In this document: positions 19,380-28,184 of the stretch, piece after piece
Layout: each line of letters opens with the position of its first letter
How positions within the stretch are numbered: position 1 is the stretch's first letter
Assembly: GCF_003116015.1 (NCBI RefSeq)
Contig: NZ_LGQZ01000007.1
Coordinates: forward strand, 1 to 64,000
Length of the DNA stretch: 64,000 nucleotides
Source: Azospirillum sp. TSO22-1
Lineage (GTDB): Bacteria; Pseudomonadota; Alphaproteobacteria; Azospirillales; Azospirillaceae
Direction of reading: 5' to 3'
Program-made: the position numbers and the translations under genes
The notes under the pieces: generated by a model
Seen by the model: only the letters and a program-made list of their open reading frames with translations
Database searches by the model: none
Told to the model about the DNA's origin: nothing

Positions 19380-21422
19380 TTACGCTGTCCGCACCCACAC
19401 GGCGTTGTCGTGGAACGCCGCACCACCGGCCGGCGGGATCGACTGCGGCGAGGTCAGGGCGTTGATGCCGACGCCCTCGACGAAGGCGCTGCCGGGCCAG
19501 ATGCCCTCCACCGCCAGCACGCCGCGCCGGATGCCGTCGAACAGCCCGGCGTGCAGCGCCACCGACGCCTGGCGGTTGCCCAGCCGCACCAGATCGCCGT
19601 CGCTGATGCCCAGGCCCGCCGCGTCGTCCGGGTGGATCAGCACGGTCGGGCGCTTCTCGCGAGCGAGCGAGGTCTCCGTGTCGGTGAAGCTGGTGTTGAG
19701 GAACTGCCGGGCCGGCGGGGTGAACAGGCGGAAGGGGTGCTCAGCGTCGGTGCCGCGGCCGGGCGGCATGTGGTCGGGCAACTCCGGGCAGCCGCCGTAG
19801 GGCCCCAGCGCCGCCCAGTCCGGCGCAAAGCGGAAGCGGCCGTCCGGCCAGGCGAAGCCCTTCAGGAAGTGCGAGGTCTCGAAGTCCGGCTGGGCGTCGT
19901 GCCAGCGGTCGGCCGCCAGCGTCGCGGCGTCCGGCAGGTCGGACGCCGTGAGCATGGCGTCGATGATCTCCCACGCCGTCATGCCGAAGCCGGGGTGCTC
20001 GGCGCCGACGCGGCGGGCGATCTCGCCGTTCACCCAGTGGTTCTCGCGGGCCTCGCCCTGCGGCTCGACCACCTTGCGGCCGATCAGGATATGGCTCTGG
20101 CCGCCGCCGCGGTAGAGGTCGTCGTGCTCCAGGAACATGGTGGCCGGCAGCACGAGGTCGGCCAGCGCCGCGGTGTCGGTCATCACCTGCTCGTGCACGG
20201 CGACGAACAGGTCGTCGCGCTTCAGGCCGGCGATCACCCGGGTCAGGTCCGGGCAGACGGCGGCCGGGTTGGTGTTCTGCACCAGCATGGCGGTCACCGG
20301 CGGGCCGGACGTGATGTCCGCGCCGGTCAGCACCGCGCCGATGCGCGACTGGTCGAAGCCGCGCACCGCGGTGTCCAGCCGGTCCAGCCCCTCGGACAGC
20401 GTGCGGTCGATCCGGTAGATCCCCGACGAGCAGTACAACCCGCCGCCGCCGCGGTGCTGCCACGCCCCGGTGACCACCGGCAGGCAGGACGCCGCGTGCA
20501 TCTGCGCCGCCCCGTTGTGCGCCCGCGTCAGACCGTAACCCATGCGCAGATAGCTGCGCTTGGTCTGGCCGTACAGGCGGGCGAAGCCGACGATCTCCTC
20601 CACGCTCAGCCCGGTGATCGCCGCCGCCCAGTCCGGCGTGCGGGCGGCCAGATGCTCCTCCAGCCGCTCGACGCCCGCGGCGTAGCGGGCGAGGTAGGCA
20701 CGGTCGGCGAAGCCCTCCCGGAACAGCACGTGCATCACCGCGCAGGCCAGCGCGCCGTCGGTGCCCGGGCGGAGCATGAGGTGCAGGTCGGAGACCTCGG
20801 CGGTGCCGTTGCGGTACGGGTCGATGGTGACCAGCTTCGCCCCGCGCGCCTTGCGGGCGCGGGCGACGTGCGTCATCACGTTGACCTGGGTGGCCACCGG
20901 GTTGCCGCCCCAGTTGACGATCAGGTCGCTCTCGGCCATCTCGCGCGGGTCGCTGCCGCGGATGTCGCCGTAGCCGGCCATCCAGCCCATGTTGGCCGGC
21001 GTGTCGCAGATCGTGCTGATCTGCCGCGAATAGCCCTTGGCGTGGCGCAGCCGCTGGATCGAGCCGCGCTGCACGAGGCCCATGGTGCCGGCGTAGAAGT
21101 ACGGCCACACCGCCTCCGGCCCGTGCGTCCGTTCGGCCTCCAGGAACTTCTCGGCGACGCGGTCCAGCGCCTCCTCCCAGCCGATCTCCCGCCACTGGCC
21201 GGCGCCCTTGGGGCCGGTGCGCAGCAGCGGCTTCAGGATGCGGTTCGGGTTGTGCACGCGCTCGGCGTAGCGGCTGACCTTGGCGCAGATGACGCCGGCC
21301 GTGTAGGTGTTCGCCGCGGCGCCCCGCACCTTGCCGATGCGATCCGGGGCAAGGCGCTCCACCTCGAGCGCGCAGGTGCTCGGGCAGTCGTGCGGGCAGG
21401 CGGAGGGGACGAATTCGGACAC
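19380..21422 (-). CDS. Molybdopterin-dependent oxidoreductase (formate dehydrogenase/DMSO reductase superfamily)
   Basis: 680 residues. Four N-terminal cysteines C9-x3-C13-x3-C17-x28-C46 (CPHDCPSTC) should hold a 4Fe-4S cluster; the spacing C-x3-C differs from the usual C-x2-C and marks the CPHDCP subgroup. Molybdopterin domain features include WGGNPVATQVN, TIDPYRNGTAE and LVQNTNPAAVCPD, and the C-terminal Molydop_binding domain spans about 565-675. No Tat signal, and no electron-transfer or membrane subunit gene adjacent, so a soluble enzyme with an unknown partner. The substrate cannot be read from sequence. Divergent from the binding-protein gene by 177 bases. Confidence 0.88.
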   Translation of the reverse strand: MSEFVPSACPHDCPSTCALEVERLAPDRIGKVRGAAANTYTAGVICAKVSRYAERVHNPNRILKPLLRTGPKGAGQWREIGWEEALDRVAEKFLEAERTHGPEAVWPYFYAGTMGLVQRGSIQRLRHAKGYSRQISTICDTPANMGWMAGYGDIRGSDPREMAESDLIVNWGGNPVATQVNVMTHVARARKARGAKLVTIDPYRNGTAEVSDLHLMLRPGTDGALACAVMHVLFREGFADRAYLARYAAGVERLEEHLAARTPDWAAAITGLSVEEIVGFARLYGQTKRSYLRMGYGLTRAHNGAAQMHAASCLPVVTGAWQHRGGGGLYCSSGIYRIDRTLSEGLDRLDTAVRGFDQSRIGAVLTGADITSGPPVTAMLVQNTNPAAVCPDLTRVIAGLKRDDLFVAVHEQVMTDTAALADLVLPATMFLEHDDLYRGGGQSHILIGRKVVEPQGEARENHWVNGEIARRVGAEHPGFGMTAWEIIDAMLTASDLPDAATLAADRWHDAQPDFETSHFLKGFAWPDGRFRFAPDWAALGPYGGCPELPDHMPPGRGTDAEHPFRLFTPPARQFLNTSFTDTETSLAREKRPTVLIHPDDAAGLGISDGDLVRLGNRQASVALHAGLFDGIRRGVLAVEGIWPGSAFVEGVGINALTSPQSIPPAGGAAFHDNAVWVRTA

Positions 21423-21562
21423 GGGATCTTCTGCCTCGGAATGTCAGACCGGGGCGCTAGGGTACGGCGGCGGGCCGGCCGTGACAATTGCCTCGTCGGT
21501 TAGCATTTCGACATCGCGATTCAACATTCCGGAGGTATGGTTGCCCGCGACGTGAGCGGTAT

Positions 21563-21592
21563 GAGATAATTCGCACCGCAATATCTCGAATT
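21563..21592. promoter_or_regulatory. Interleaved inverted repeats GAGATA/TATCTC and AATTCG/CGAATT
   Basis: In the gap between the oxidoreductase and binding-protein genes, GAGATAATTCG (21563-21573) faces TATCTCGAATT (21582-21592), forming two six-base inverted pairs with equal spacing. It ends eight bases before the binding-protein start and could be an operator. Confidence 0.35.
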
Positions 21593-21599
21593 GAACGCA

Positions 21600-22346
21600 A
21601 TGGGGATGCGTATGGGTGCTTCTACGTTCGGGCGGATGTTCAAGGCGCTGGCGCTGGTGGGAGCGGTGACGGCGGGCATGGCCGGCGTGGCGCAGGCCGA
21701 TCCGATCAAGGTCGGCTACGTCGAGTTCCCGCCCTACAGCTACACGGACAACGGCAAGCCGGCGGGGTCGCTGATCGAGACGCTGCAGAAGGTCGCCGCC
21801 GACCAAGGCATCGAGTTGGCCATCGAGTCCGTCCCGGCGCGCCGCCTGATGGCCGCGCTGCCGCTGGGCGAGCTCGACCTGTTCCTCGGCGTGAAGACGG
21901 CCAAGGAGTTCGAGGGCACGACGCTGGCCAGCGCCAACCCCATCGACACCGTCGAGATGAACGCCTACGCGCTGAACGAGGCGCCGGCGGTGAAGGTGAA
22001 GGAGGACCTGGCCGGCAAGGCGGTGATCGCGCTGAACGGCTTCTCGCTGGGCGGCTGGCGCGCCTGGATGGAGGATCCGGCCAACAAGGTGACGCTGGTC
22101 GATGCCCGCACCACCGAGCAGGCCCTGGCCCTGCTGGAGGCCGGCCGCGCCCCCGTGTTCATCCAGTGGTCGAAGCCGGTGCAGACCGCGCTCGCGGCCA
22201 AGCCGATGCCGGCGCTGAAGACCACCTCGATCTCCAGCACCCCGGTGTACTTCGTGGTGTCGAAGAAGGCCCCGGGCGCCGAGGCGCTGATGGCCAAGCT
22301 CGAGGCGGGCTTCCAGAAGCTCAAGGCCTCGGGCGCCCTGAAGTAG
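21600..22346 (+). CDS. Periplasmic solute-binding protein (SBP_bac_3 family)
   Basis: 248 residues from ATG 21600 (later ATGs at 21606 and 21612 also fit). Signal peptide ending in GVAQA (near residue 33), then the amino-acid-binding-type fold beginning [21 protein letters not shown], with the lobe-crossing [10 protein letters not shown] segment. Such proteins normally feed ABC permeases, but no permease or ATPase gene is next to it. Instead a chemoreceptor gene follows after 61 bases on the same strand, so the pair may work as soluble receptor plus transducer. The family is usually specific for polar amino acids; the ligand here is unknown. Confidence 0.85.
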   Translation: MGMRMGASTFGRMFKALALVGAVTAGMAGVAQADPIKVGYVEFPPYSYTDNGKPAGSLIETLQKVAADQGIELAIESVPARRLMAALPLGELDLFLGVKTAKEFEGTTLASANPIDTVEMNAYALNEAPAVKVKEDLAGKAVIALNGFSLGGWRAWMEDPANKVTLVDARTTEQALALLEAGRAPVFIQWSKPVQTALAAKPMPALKTTSISSTPVYFVVSKKAPGAEALMAKLEAGFQKLKASGALK

Positions 22347-22407
22347 GAAAACGGGCGCCGGCCGCCGCGGAGCGGACCGGCGCCGCCGCATGCAAAGGGA
22401 AGAGACG

Positions 22408-23973
22408 ATGTCGAACGGCGGGACGGGTGGTCTTCTCGGCGGGCTCAGCCTGCGGATGCGGGCGCTGGTGCTGATCGGCGGGGTGTTCCTCGCCTATCAG
22501 GCCGCCGCCATCGTGTTGAACGTGCACGGCGCCACCGGCGAGGCGCACGAGGGGCTGTCGTCGCGGGCGCGGATGATCGCGTCGCTGCAGGCGCGCGCCG
22601 CCAGCATCCCGCTCAATGATCTCGACTACGAGCAGGTCAAGCAGGTCGCCAAGGCGCCGTCGTCCGACCCGGACTACCGCGGCGCCATCGTGCGCGACGA
22701 CAAGGGCAAGGTGCTGGCGGAGGACGGCGACGTCCGCCCCGGCAAGGGCTACACCGAGGTGACGGTGCCGATCGTCGCCGGGCAGAAGACGCTGGGCGAG
22801 TACGTGCTGCGCCTGCGCACCGACCGCGTCGAGGCCCGCATCGCCGAGGACGCGTGGCTGGCCGTGTTCGGCGGCACCGCGGCCTTTCTGGCGATCATGG
22901 GCGTGCTTTATCTGGTGGTGTCGACGATCACCCGGCCGCTGTCGCAGATCACCGGCATCGTCGGCCAGCTGGCCGAGGGCGACTACGGCATCACCGTGCC
23001 GGCGCTGGACCGCCGCGACGAGGTCGGCGCCATGGCGCGCGCCATCGACGTGCTGCGCGGCAACGCCGAGCACCGCCAGCAGCTGGAGGCCGAGAAGCGG
23101 GCCCGCCAGGAGGAGGACGTGAGGCGCGCCAACCGGCTGGCCGAGCTGGCCGGCACCTTCGACAGCCGCATGCAGTCGATGGTGCACGAGGCCTCGGCCT
23201 CGGCCTCGCAGATGCAGGGCAGCGCCGGCACCATGCTGGACAGCGCGCTGCGCGCCGACCACTGCAACGCCACCGTGGCCGGCGCCGCCGACGGCGCCGC
23301 GCGCAGCGTGCAGGCGGCCAGCGCCGCGGCCGAACAGCTGACCCGCTCGATCCGCGCCATCGCCGAGAGCGTCAACCAGTCCGTCGCCATCTCCGGCCAG
23401 GCCATCGAGCGCGCCCGCGCCAGCCGCGAGACGGTGGAGGCGCTGGCCACCTCGGCCGCCAAGATCGGCGAGATCACCAGCCTCATCCAGGACATCGCCG
23501 GGCAGACCAACCTGCTGGCGCTGAACGCCACCATCGAGGCGGCGCGGGCGGGGGAGGCCGGCAAGGGTTTCGCCGTGGTGGCGCAGGAGGTGAAGAACCT
23601 CGCCAACCAGACCGCCAAGGCCACCGAGGACATCTCCAGCCAGATCGGCGCCATCCAGGCGGTGACGCACGACGCGGTCAGCGCCATCGGCGCCATCACC
23701 GACACCATCGGCACGCTCAGCCAGCGCTCCTCCGACATCGCCGTGGCGGTGGAGGAGCAGCTCGGCGCCACCGGCGAGATCGCCAACCAGGTGCGCTCGG
23801 TGGCGCAGGAGGCGCAGACGGTGACGCAGAGCATCGGCGTCGCCTCCGACGCTTCGTCCGAGGTGGCGGGGGCCGCGCGCCAGTCGGTGGACGTGGCGAA
23901 GATGCTGCAGGAGCGCTTCGTGACGCTGCGCGACGAGGTTCAGCGCTTTCTGGTGTCGATCAAGGCGGCGTGA
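22408..23973 (+). CDS. Methyl-accepting chemotaxis protein paired with binding protein
   Basis: 521 residues from ATG 22408 with a GGGAAGAG ribosome-binding site. Membrane helix 17-37, a compact periplasmic domain (about 38-150) with an [13 protein letters not shown] core resembling a small Cache/PAS fold, second helix 152-175, HAMP ([19 protein letters not shown]), then a signalling domain with [25 protein letters not shown]. It follows the solute-binding protein gene, suggesting that the periplasmic domain may contact the liganded binding protein. The stop codon overlaps the convergent antiporter gene by 14 bases. Confidence 0.92.
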   Translation: MSNGGTGGLLGGLSLRMRALVLIGGVFLAYQAAAIVLNVHGATGEAHEGLSSRARMIASLQARAASIPLNDLDYEQVKQVAKAPSSDPDYRGAIVRDDKGKVLAEDGDVRPGKGYTEVTVPIVAGQKTLGEYVLRLRTDRVEARIAEDAWLAVFGGTAAFLAIMGVLYLVVSTITRPLSQITGIVGQLAEGDYGITVPALDRRDEVGAMARAIDVLRGNAEHRQQLEAEKRARQEEDVRRANRLAELAGTFDSRMQSMVHEASASASQMQGSAGTMLDSALRADHCNATVAGAADGAARSVQAASAAAEQLTRSIRAIAESVNQSVAISGQAIERARASRETVEALATSAAKIGEITSLIQDIAGQTNLLALNATIEAARAGEAGKGFAVVAQEVKNLANQTAKATEDISSQIGAIQAVTHDAVSAIGAITDTIGTLSQRSSDIAVAVEEQLGATGEIANQVRSVAQEAQTVTQSIGVASDASSEVAGAARQSVDVAKMLQERFVTLRDEVQRFLVSIKAA

Positions 23974-25645
23974 CGGGCGCCGCGCCGAGCGGGGTGAACG
24001 GCTTCGCCTCGCGGTGGGCGTGCTCGATCATGCGGCGGGCCACCTCGCGCTCGCCCATGAACACCGCATCGACGCCGTGCTGCTCCAGGTGCGCCACCGC
24101 GTCGTCGCTGTGTGCCCGCGCGACGACGCGGATGCCGGGGTTGAGCTGACGGGCGCGCTCGACGATGGTGCCGGCCTCGAAGCCGTCGGGCACCGCGACC
24201 AACAGCAGGTCCGCCCGCGCGAGGCCGGCGCGTTCCAGCACGCCCGGCGCCGTGGCGTTGCCGTACACCGCGTCGATGCCGCGGCCGCGCAGCGCCTTCG
24301 CGCGCTCGCGCTGAAGCTCCACGACCACGCAGGGCAGGCCGCGCCGCGTCAGCTCCTCGGTGACCAGGGCGCCGACGCGGCCGTGGCCGACGATGACAGC
24401 GTGGTGTTCCAGGTCGTAGCTCGGCTCGGCGTCTTCGGCCGGCGCAACGGTGGGGGCGGTTTCGCGGCGCGCCTCGAGCCGGCCCAGCAGGGCGAAGAGG
24501 AACGGGTTCGCCGTGATCGACAGCAGCGCGCCGGCCAGGATCAGCGCCTGCCCTTCCTCCGGCAGTACGCCGAGCCCGACGCCGAGGCCGGCCAGGATGA
24601 AGGAGAACTCGCCGATCTGCGCCAGGCTGACCGCCACCGTCAGCGCCGTGTTCATCGGGTAGCGGAAGGCGAGCACCAGGGCGAAGGCGGCCAGCGACTT
24701 GCCGACCATGATGATTGCCACCACCGCCGCCACCGCGCCGGGCGAACGCACCAGCACGCCCGGGTCGAACAGCATGCCCACCGACACGAAGAACAGCACG
24801 GCGAAGGCGTCCTTGAGCGGCAGCAGTTCCTCCGCCGCGCGGTGGCTGAGGTCGGACTTGTTGAGGACCATGCCGGCGAAGAAGGCGCCCAGCGCGAAGG
24901 AGACGTGGAACAGCAGCGCTGAGCCGTAGGCGATGCCGAGCGCGATGGCCAGCACGCCCAGCGTGAACAGCTCACGCGAGCCGGTGCGGGCGATGCGCGC
25001 CAGCAGCCAGGGCACCACGCGGCTGCCGCCGATCAGCATCAGCGCGACGAACAGCGCCACCTTGCCCAGCGTGGCGGCCAGCGACAGCCACAGCTCCGCG
25101 CCGGCCGTGCCGCCCCCATCCAGCATCCGGGCGACCGAGGGCAGCAGCACCAGGACCAGCACCATCGCCAGATCCTCGACGATCAGCCAGCCGATGGCGA
25201 TGCGCCCGCGCTCGGTCTTGAACAGGTCGAGCTGCTCCAGCGCGCGCAGCAGCACCACGGTGCTGGCCACCGACAGCGCCAGCCCGAGCACCAGCCCGGC
25301 CCCCAGGCTCCAGCCGAGCAGCCGCGCCAACCCCCAGCCGAGCACCGTCGCGATGCCGATCTGCACCACGGCGCCGGGCACCGCGATGCGCCGCACCTTG
25401 AGCAGGTCGTCCAGCGAGAAGTGCAGCCCGACGCCGAACATCAGCAGGATGACGCCGATCTCGGCGAGCTGCGGCGCCAGCTGAAGGTCGGCGACGTAGC
25501 CCGGCGTGAACGGCCCGATCACCACCCCGGCCAGCAGGTAGCCGACCAGCGGCGACAGCCGCAGCCGGTTGGCGAGCGCCCCCAGCGCGAAGGCCAGGAC
25601 GAGCGCGGCCACCATGGTGGCGATCAAGGAGGTGTGATGCGGCAT
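23960..25645 (-). CDS. Kef/YbaL-type cation:proton antiporter with RCK domain
   Basis: 561 residues from the ATG at 25645, which follows a spaced AGGGAG motif on the minus strand. About 12 membrane helices (residues 1-390) form a CPA2 exchanger ([25 protein letters not shown]), followed by a cytoplasmic RCK/TrkA-N nucleotide-binding domain with VIVGHGRVG (near 415) and the ribose-binding [10 protein letters not shown]. By family it exchanges K+ or Na+ for protons under nucleotide control. It ends inside the tail of the convergent chemoreceptor gene. YbaL-like proteins lack the glutathione regulation of true KefB/C, so I give no gene symbol. Confidence 0.9.
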   Translation of the reverse strand: MPHHTSLIATMVAALVLAFALGALANRLRLSPLVGYLLAGVVIGPFTPGYVADLQLAPQLAEIGVILLMFGVGLHFSLDDLLKVRRIAVPGAVVQIGIATVLGWGLARLLGWSLGAGLVLGLALSVASTVVLLRALEQLDLFKTERGRIAIGWLIVEDLAMVLVLVLLPSVARMLDGGGTAGAELWLSLAATLGKVALFVALMLIGGSRVVPWLLARIARTGSRELFTLGVLAIALGIAYGSALLFHVSFALGAFFAGMVLNKSDLSHRAAEELLPLKDAFAVLFFVSVGMLFDPGVLVRSPGAVAAVVAIIMVGKSLAAFALVLAFRYPMNTALTVAVSLAQIGEFSFILAGLGVGLGVLPEEGQALILAGALLSITANPFLFALLGRLEARRETAPTVAPAEDAEPSYDLEHHAVIVGHGRVGALVTEELTRRGLPCVVVELQRERAKALRGRGIDAVYGNATAPGVLERAGLARADLLLVAVPDGFEAGTIVERARQLNPGIRVVARAHSDDAVAHLEQHGVDAVFMGEREVARRMIEHAHREAKPFTPLGAAPVTPP

Positions 25646-25709
25646 CGCACGGACGCTCCCTGCATGTGGTTGGGGCGGATGGACGGTGTGTGGCGGGCTC
25701 GCCCTTTTA

Positions 25710-25723
25710 TTTTTGACCAAAAA
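25710..25723. promoter_or_regulatory. Palindrome TTTTTG-AC-CAAAAA between antiporter and HTH gene
   Basis: A perfect six-base inverted repeat with a two-base spacer lies in an AT-rich stretch of the 121-base divergent gap. TTGACC within it could be a -35 element for the rightward HTH gene, so it may be the regulator's own operator. Confidence 0.4.
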
Positions 25724-25766
25724 GGCTATTTTCAACCCATATGGCCGACTTTTTCCGGAGATCGGG

Positions 25767-26021
25767 ATGCAGCTCAGAAGCGGTTTGACGGCCGGTCAGT
25801 GCCGGGCCGCCCGCGGCTTCCTGGAGTGGACGCAGGAGGAACTTGCCGAGCGCGCGGCGGTGTCGCGCGGCACGGTCCGCGACTTCGAGAAGGGGCACCA
25901 CGCCCTGCACCGCGGGACGGAACGCCTGCTGGTCGAGGCGTTCGAGGCGGCCGGCGTGGTCTTCGTGCCGGCGGAGGAGGGCGGTCCGGGGGTTCTGCTG
26001 CCCGTGGTGGACCGCTCCTAA
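25767..26021 (+). CDS. Small XRE-type helix-turn-helix regulator
   Basis: 84 residues from ATG 25767 (CGGAG ribosome-binding site). Residues 8-62 form an XRE HTH (LTAGQCRAARGFLEWTQEELAERAAVSRGTVRDFEKG), followed by a short tail with EAAGVVFVPAEEGGPGV, a form common in small alphaproteobacterial regulators. There is no ligand or partner domain and no toxin gene next to it, so it is probably a stand-alone repressor, perhaps of itself or of the divergent antiporter. A strong hairpin terminator follows 4 bases after the stop. Confidence 0.85.
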   Translation: MQLRSGLTAGQCRAARGFLEWTQEELAERAAVSRGTVRDFEKGHHALHRGTERLLVEAFEAAGVVFVPAEEGGPGVLLPVVDRS

Positions 26022-26025
26022 CGAA

Positions 26026-26052
26026 AAGGGCCCCGCCGATGGCGGGGCCCTT
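26026..26052. terminator. Bidirectional hairpin terminator
   Basis: A GGGCCCCGCC stem with GATG loop and GGCGGGGCCC return, preceded by AAAA on one side and followed by TTCGTC on the other, sits between the convergent HTH and dctM genes. Confidence 0.75.
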
Positions 26053-26075
26053 CGTCGTTCCAGGGGCAGGAGGGG

Positions 26076-27374
26076 CTACATCATCCCCAGCGCCCGGGGC
26101 AGCCACAGCGACAGCGCCGGCACGTAGGTGATCAGCACCAGGAAGCCCAGCATGGCCAGCAGCCACGGCCACACCGCGATGGTCAGCTCGGTGATGCCCA
26201 TCTTGGTGATGCCGCTGGCGACGTAGAGGTTCAGGCCGACCGGCGGGTGGCACATGCCGACCTCCATGTTGACGACGATCAGGATGCCGAAGTGCACCGG
26301 GTCGATGCCCAGCTTCACCGCCACCGGGAACAGGATCGGCGCCATGATCAGCACGATCGACGACGGCTCCATGAAGTTGCCGGCCATCAGCAGCAGCAGG
26401 TTGGTCACCAGCAGGAAGGCGACCACCCCCAGCCCCTGGCCGACGATCCAGTCGGCGATGTGCTGCGGGATGTTCTCCGAGGTCAGCACGAACGAGAACA
26501 GCACCGCGTTGGTGATGATGTAGAGCAGCATCGCCGACATGTTGGCCGACGACAGCAGCACGTTCGGCACGCCCTTCAGCGGCATGTCCCGGTAGACGAA
26601 CACCGCGATGACGAAGGCGTACACCGCGCTCATCGCCGCCGCCTCGGTCGGCGTGAAGACGCCGGTGTAGATGCCGCCAATGACGATGACGATCAGCAGC
26701 AGGCCCCAGATCGCCTCGCGGAAGGTGCGCCAGCGCTCGAGCGGGCTGGCCTTCGGCATGCGCGGGTAGCCGAACTTGCGCGCCCGGTACCACGTCACGC
26801 CGCCCAGCAGCGCCGCCAGCATCAGGCCCGGGATGACGCCGGCCATGAACAGCTGGCCGACCGAGGCCGAGTGCTGACTGCCGCTGGTCGCCACGGCGTA
26901 CATCACCATGACGATGGACGGCGGGATCAGGATGCCCAGCGCGCCCGAGGTGGTGATGACGCCGGCGCCGAACTGCCGCGGGAAGCCCTGCGCCACCATC
27001 GCCGGCAGGATGATCGAGCCGATGGCGACCACGGTGGCCGGGCTGGAGCCCGACACCGCGGCGAACAGCGCGCAGCCCAGCACGCCGGCCAGCCCCAGGC
27101 CGCCGTGCCAGTGGCCGACCATGGCGGTGGCGAAGTTGATCATGCGGCGCGCCACGCCGCCGTGCGTGAGGAAGTTGCCGGCCAGGATGAAGAACGGGAT
27201 CGCCATGATCTCGAACTTCTCGATGCCGGTGAACAGCTTTAGCGCCACCGCCTGGATCGGCACCTCGGTCATGGTGAACAGGAAGGTGAGCACGGTGAGG
27301 CCGAGCGAGATGGAGATCGGCATGCCGGTCAGCATCAGGCCGAGCAGCAGGCCGAAGATGATGGCGGCGTTCAT
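26076..27374 (-). CDS. dctM: TRAP transporter large membrane subunit DctM
   Basis: 432 residues, about 12 membrane helices. DctM is the ion-coupled translocating subunit of a TRAP transporter. Family landmarks: FGLLLGLMLTGMPISISLG at the start, GGVARRMINFATAMVGH, the AVSGSSPATVVAIGSI loop, LGILIPPSIVMV and GMCHPPVGLN near the C-terminus. The ATG overlaps the dctQ stop (ATGA), so Q and M are coupled. Together with dctP upstream this is a complete dctP-Q-M operon on the minus strand, controlled probably by the divergent dctSR genes. Confidence 0.95.
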   Translation of the reverse strand: MNAAIIFGLLLGLMLTGMPISISLGLTVLTFLFTMTEVPIQAVALKLFTGIEKFEIMAIPFFILAGNFLTHGGVARRMINFATAMVGHWHGGLGLAGVLGCALFAAVSGSSPATVVAIGSIILPAMVAQGFPRQFGAGVITTSGALGILIPPSIVMVMYAVATSGSQHSASVGQLFMAGVIPGLMLAALLGGVTWYRARKFGYPRMPKASPLERWRTFREAIWGLLLIVIVIGGIYTGVFTPTEAAAMSAVYAFVIAVFVYRDMPLKGVPNVLLSSANMSAMLLYIITNAVLFSFVLTSENIPQHIADWIVGQGLGVVAFLLVTNLLLLMAGNFMEPSSIVLIMAPILFPVAVKLGIDPVHFGILIVVNMEVGMCHPPVGLNLYVASGITKMGITELTIAVWPWLLAMLGFLVLITYVPALSLWLPRALGMM

Positions 27375-28033
27375 CGGTTGCTCTCCTTCTCGCGCCGCTC
27401 GTCGCCCTCGTGGTGGGCGATGTCGTGCGGGTGCAGGTGGTCGTCCATCTGGAACCAGTTGACGTCCTGCGCCGCGCGCTGCGGGTCGCTGACGTCTTCC
27501 TCCAGGCCCTCGACGTGGCCGTGGTCGTGATGCGGCAGCTCGCCGGTGCGGAGGAACGCCACGGTCACCTGCAGGAAGCGGAAGCACATCAGGAAGGACC
27601 CGAGCGGGATCGCCAGATAGATGATCCACATCGGCCATTCCAGGTCGGCCGAGGTCTGGTCGGTCTGCGACATGTGCCAGACGAAGTTGGTGCCCAGCGA
27701 GCCGACGACGCCGGTGAACAGCGCGCCGGCCAGCAGGCCGAAGACGACGAACTTGGCGCGGTTCTTCGGCTCCAGCTTGTTGATCAGCACGTCGACGCCG
27801 ACGTGGATGCCGGTGCGCACGCCGTAGGCGGCGCCGAACTTCGCCATCCACACGAACATGTAGATGCACAGCTCCTGCGCCCAGGCGAAGTTCCAGTGCA
27901 GGATGTAGTCCTGGATGACGGGCAGGCCCGAGGCGTAACGGTGGACCACCGCGACGAAGATGATCGAGGTCGCCAGTCCCATCAGGGTGGCGATCACGAT
28001 CTCCTCGAGGTGGTCGAGGGCTTTCATGAACAT
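27371..28033 (-). CDS. dctQ: TRAP transporter small membrane subunit DctQ with His-rich tail
   Basis: 220 residues starting MFMKALDHLEE (ATG 28027 is an equal alternative). Four membrane helices (about 10-30, 50-70, 92-113, 135-157) with the DctQ signature FAWAQELCIYMFVWMAKFGAAYGVR. DctQ ties the large DctM subunit to the periplasmic binding protein. The last 55 residues are an unusual hydrophilic tail rich in His and acidic residues (PHHDHGHVEGLEED, HLHPHDIAHHEGDE), longer than in standard DctQ. The stop overlaps dctM. A 151-base gap with an inverted-repeat element separates it from dctP. Confidence 0.92.
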   Translation of the reverse strand: MFMKALDHLEEIVIATLMGLATSIIFVAVVHRYASGLPVIQDYILHWNFAWAQELCIYMFVWMAKFGAAYGVRTGIHVGVDVLINKLEPKNRAKFVVFGLLAGALFTGVVGSLGTNFVWHMSQTDQTSADLEWPMWIIYLAIPLGSFLMCFRFLQVTVAFLRTGELPHHDHGHVEGLEEDVSDPQRAAQDVNWFQMDDHLHPHDIAHHEGDERREKESNR

Positions 28034-28064
28034 GGCGGCTCCGCGCGAGAAAGGGGCGGCGGAA

Positions 28065-28176
28065 AGCCCCTCTCCCTCGACGGGAGAGGGGTTGGGGAGA
28101 GGGTGGCGCCGGCGACAGCCGGTCAAGTCACATTCCCCCTCTCCCCAAACCCCTCCCCCGCAAGGGGGGAGGGGCT
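28065..28176. repeat. Paired G/C-rich inverted repeats, copy 2
   Basis: AGCCCCTCTCCCTCGACGGGAG... at one end and ...CAAGGGGGGAGGGGCT at the other are each hairpins, and the two halves are also mutually complementary (GGGGTTGGGGAGAGGG against CCCTCTCCCCAAACCCC). It lies inside the dct operon between dctP and dctQ, where it could limit transcription and favour higher DctP levels, as is usual for binding proteins. Confidence 0.8.
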
Positions 28177-28184
28177 TCAGGCGC

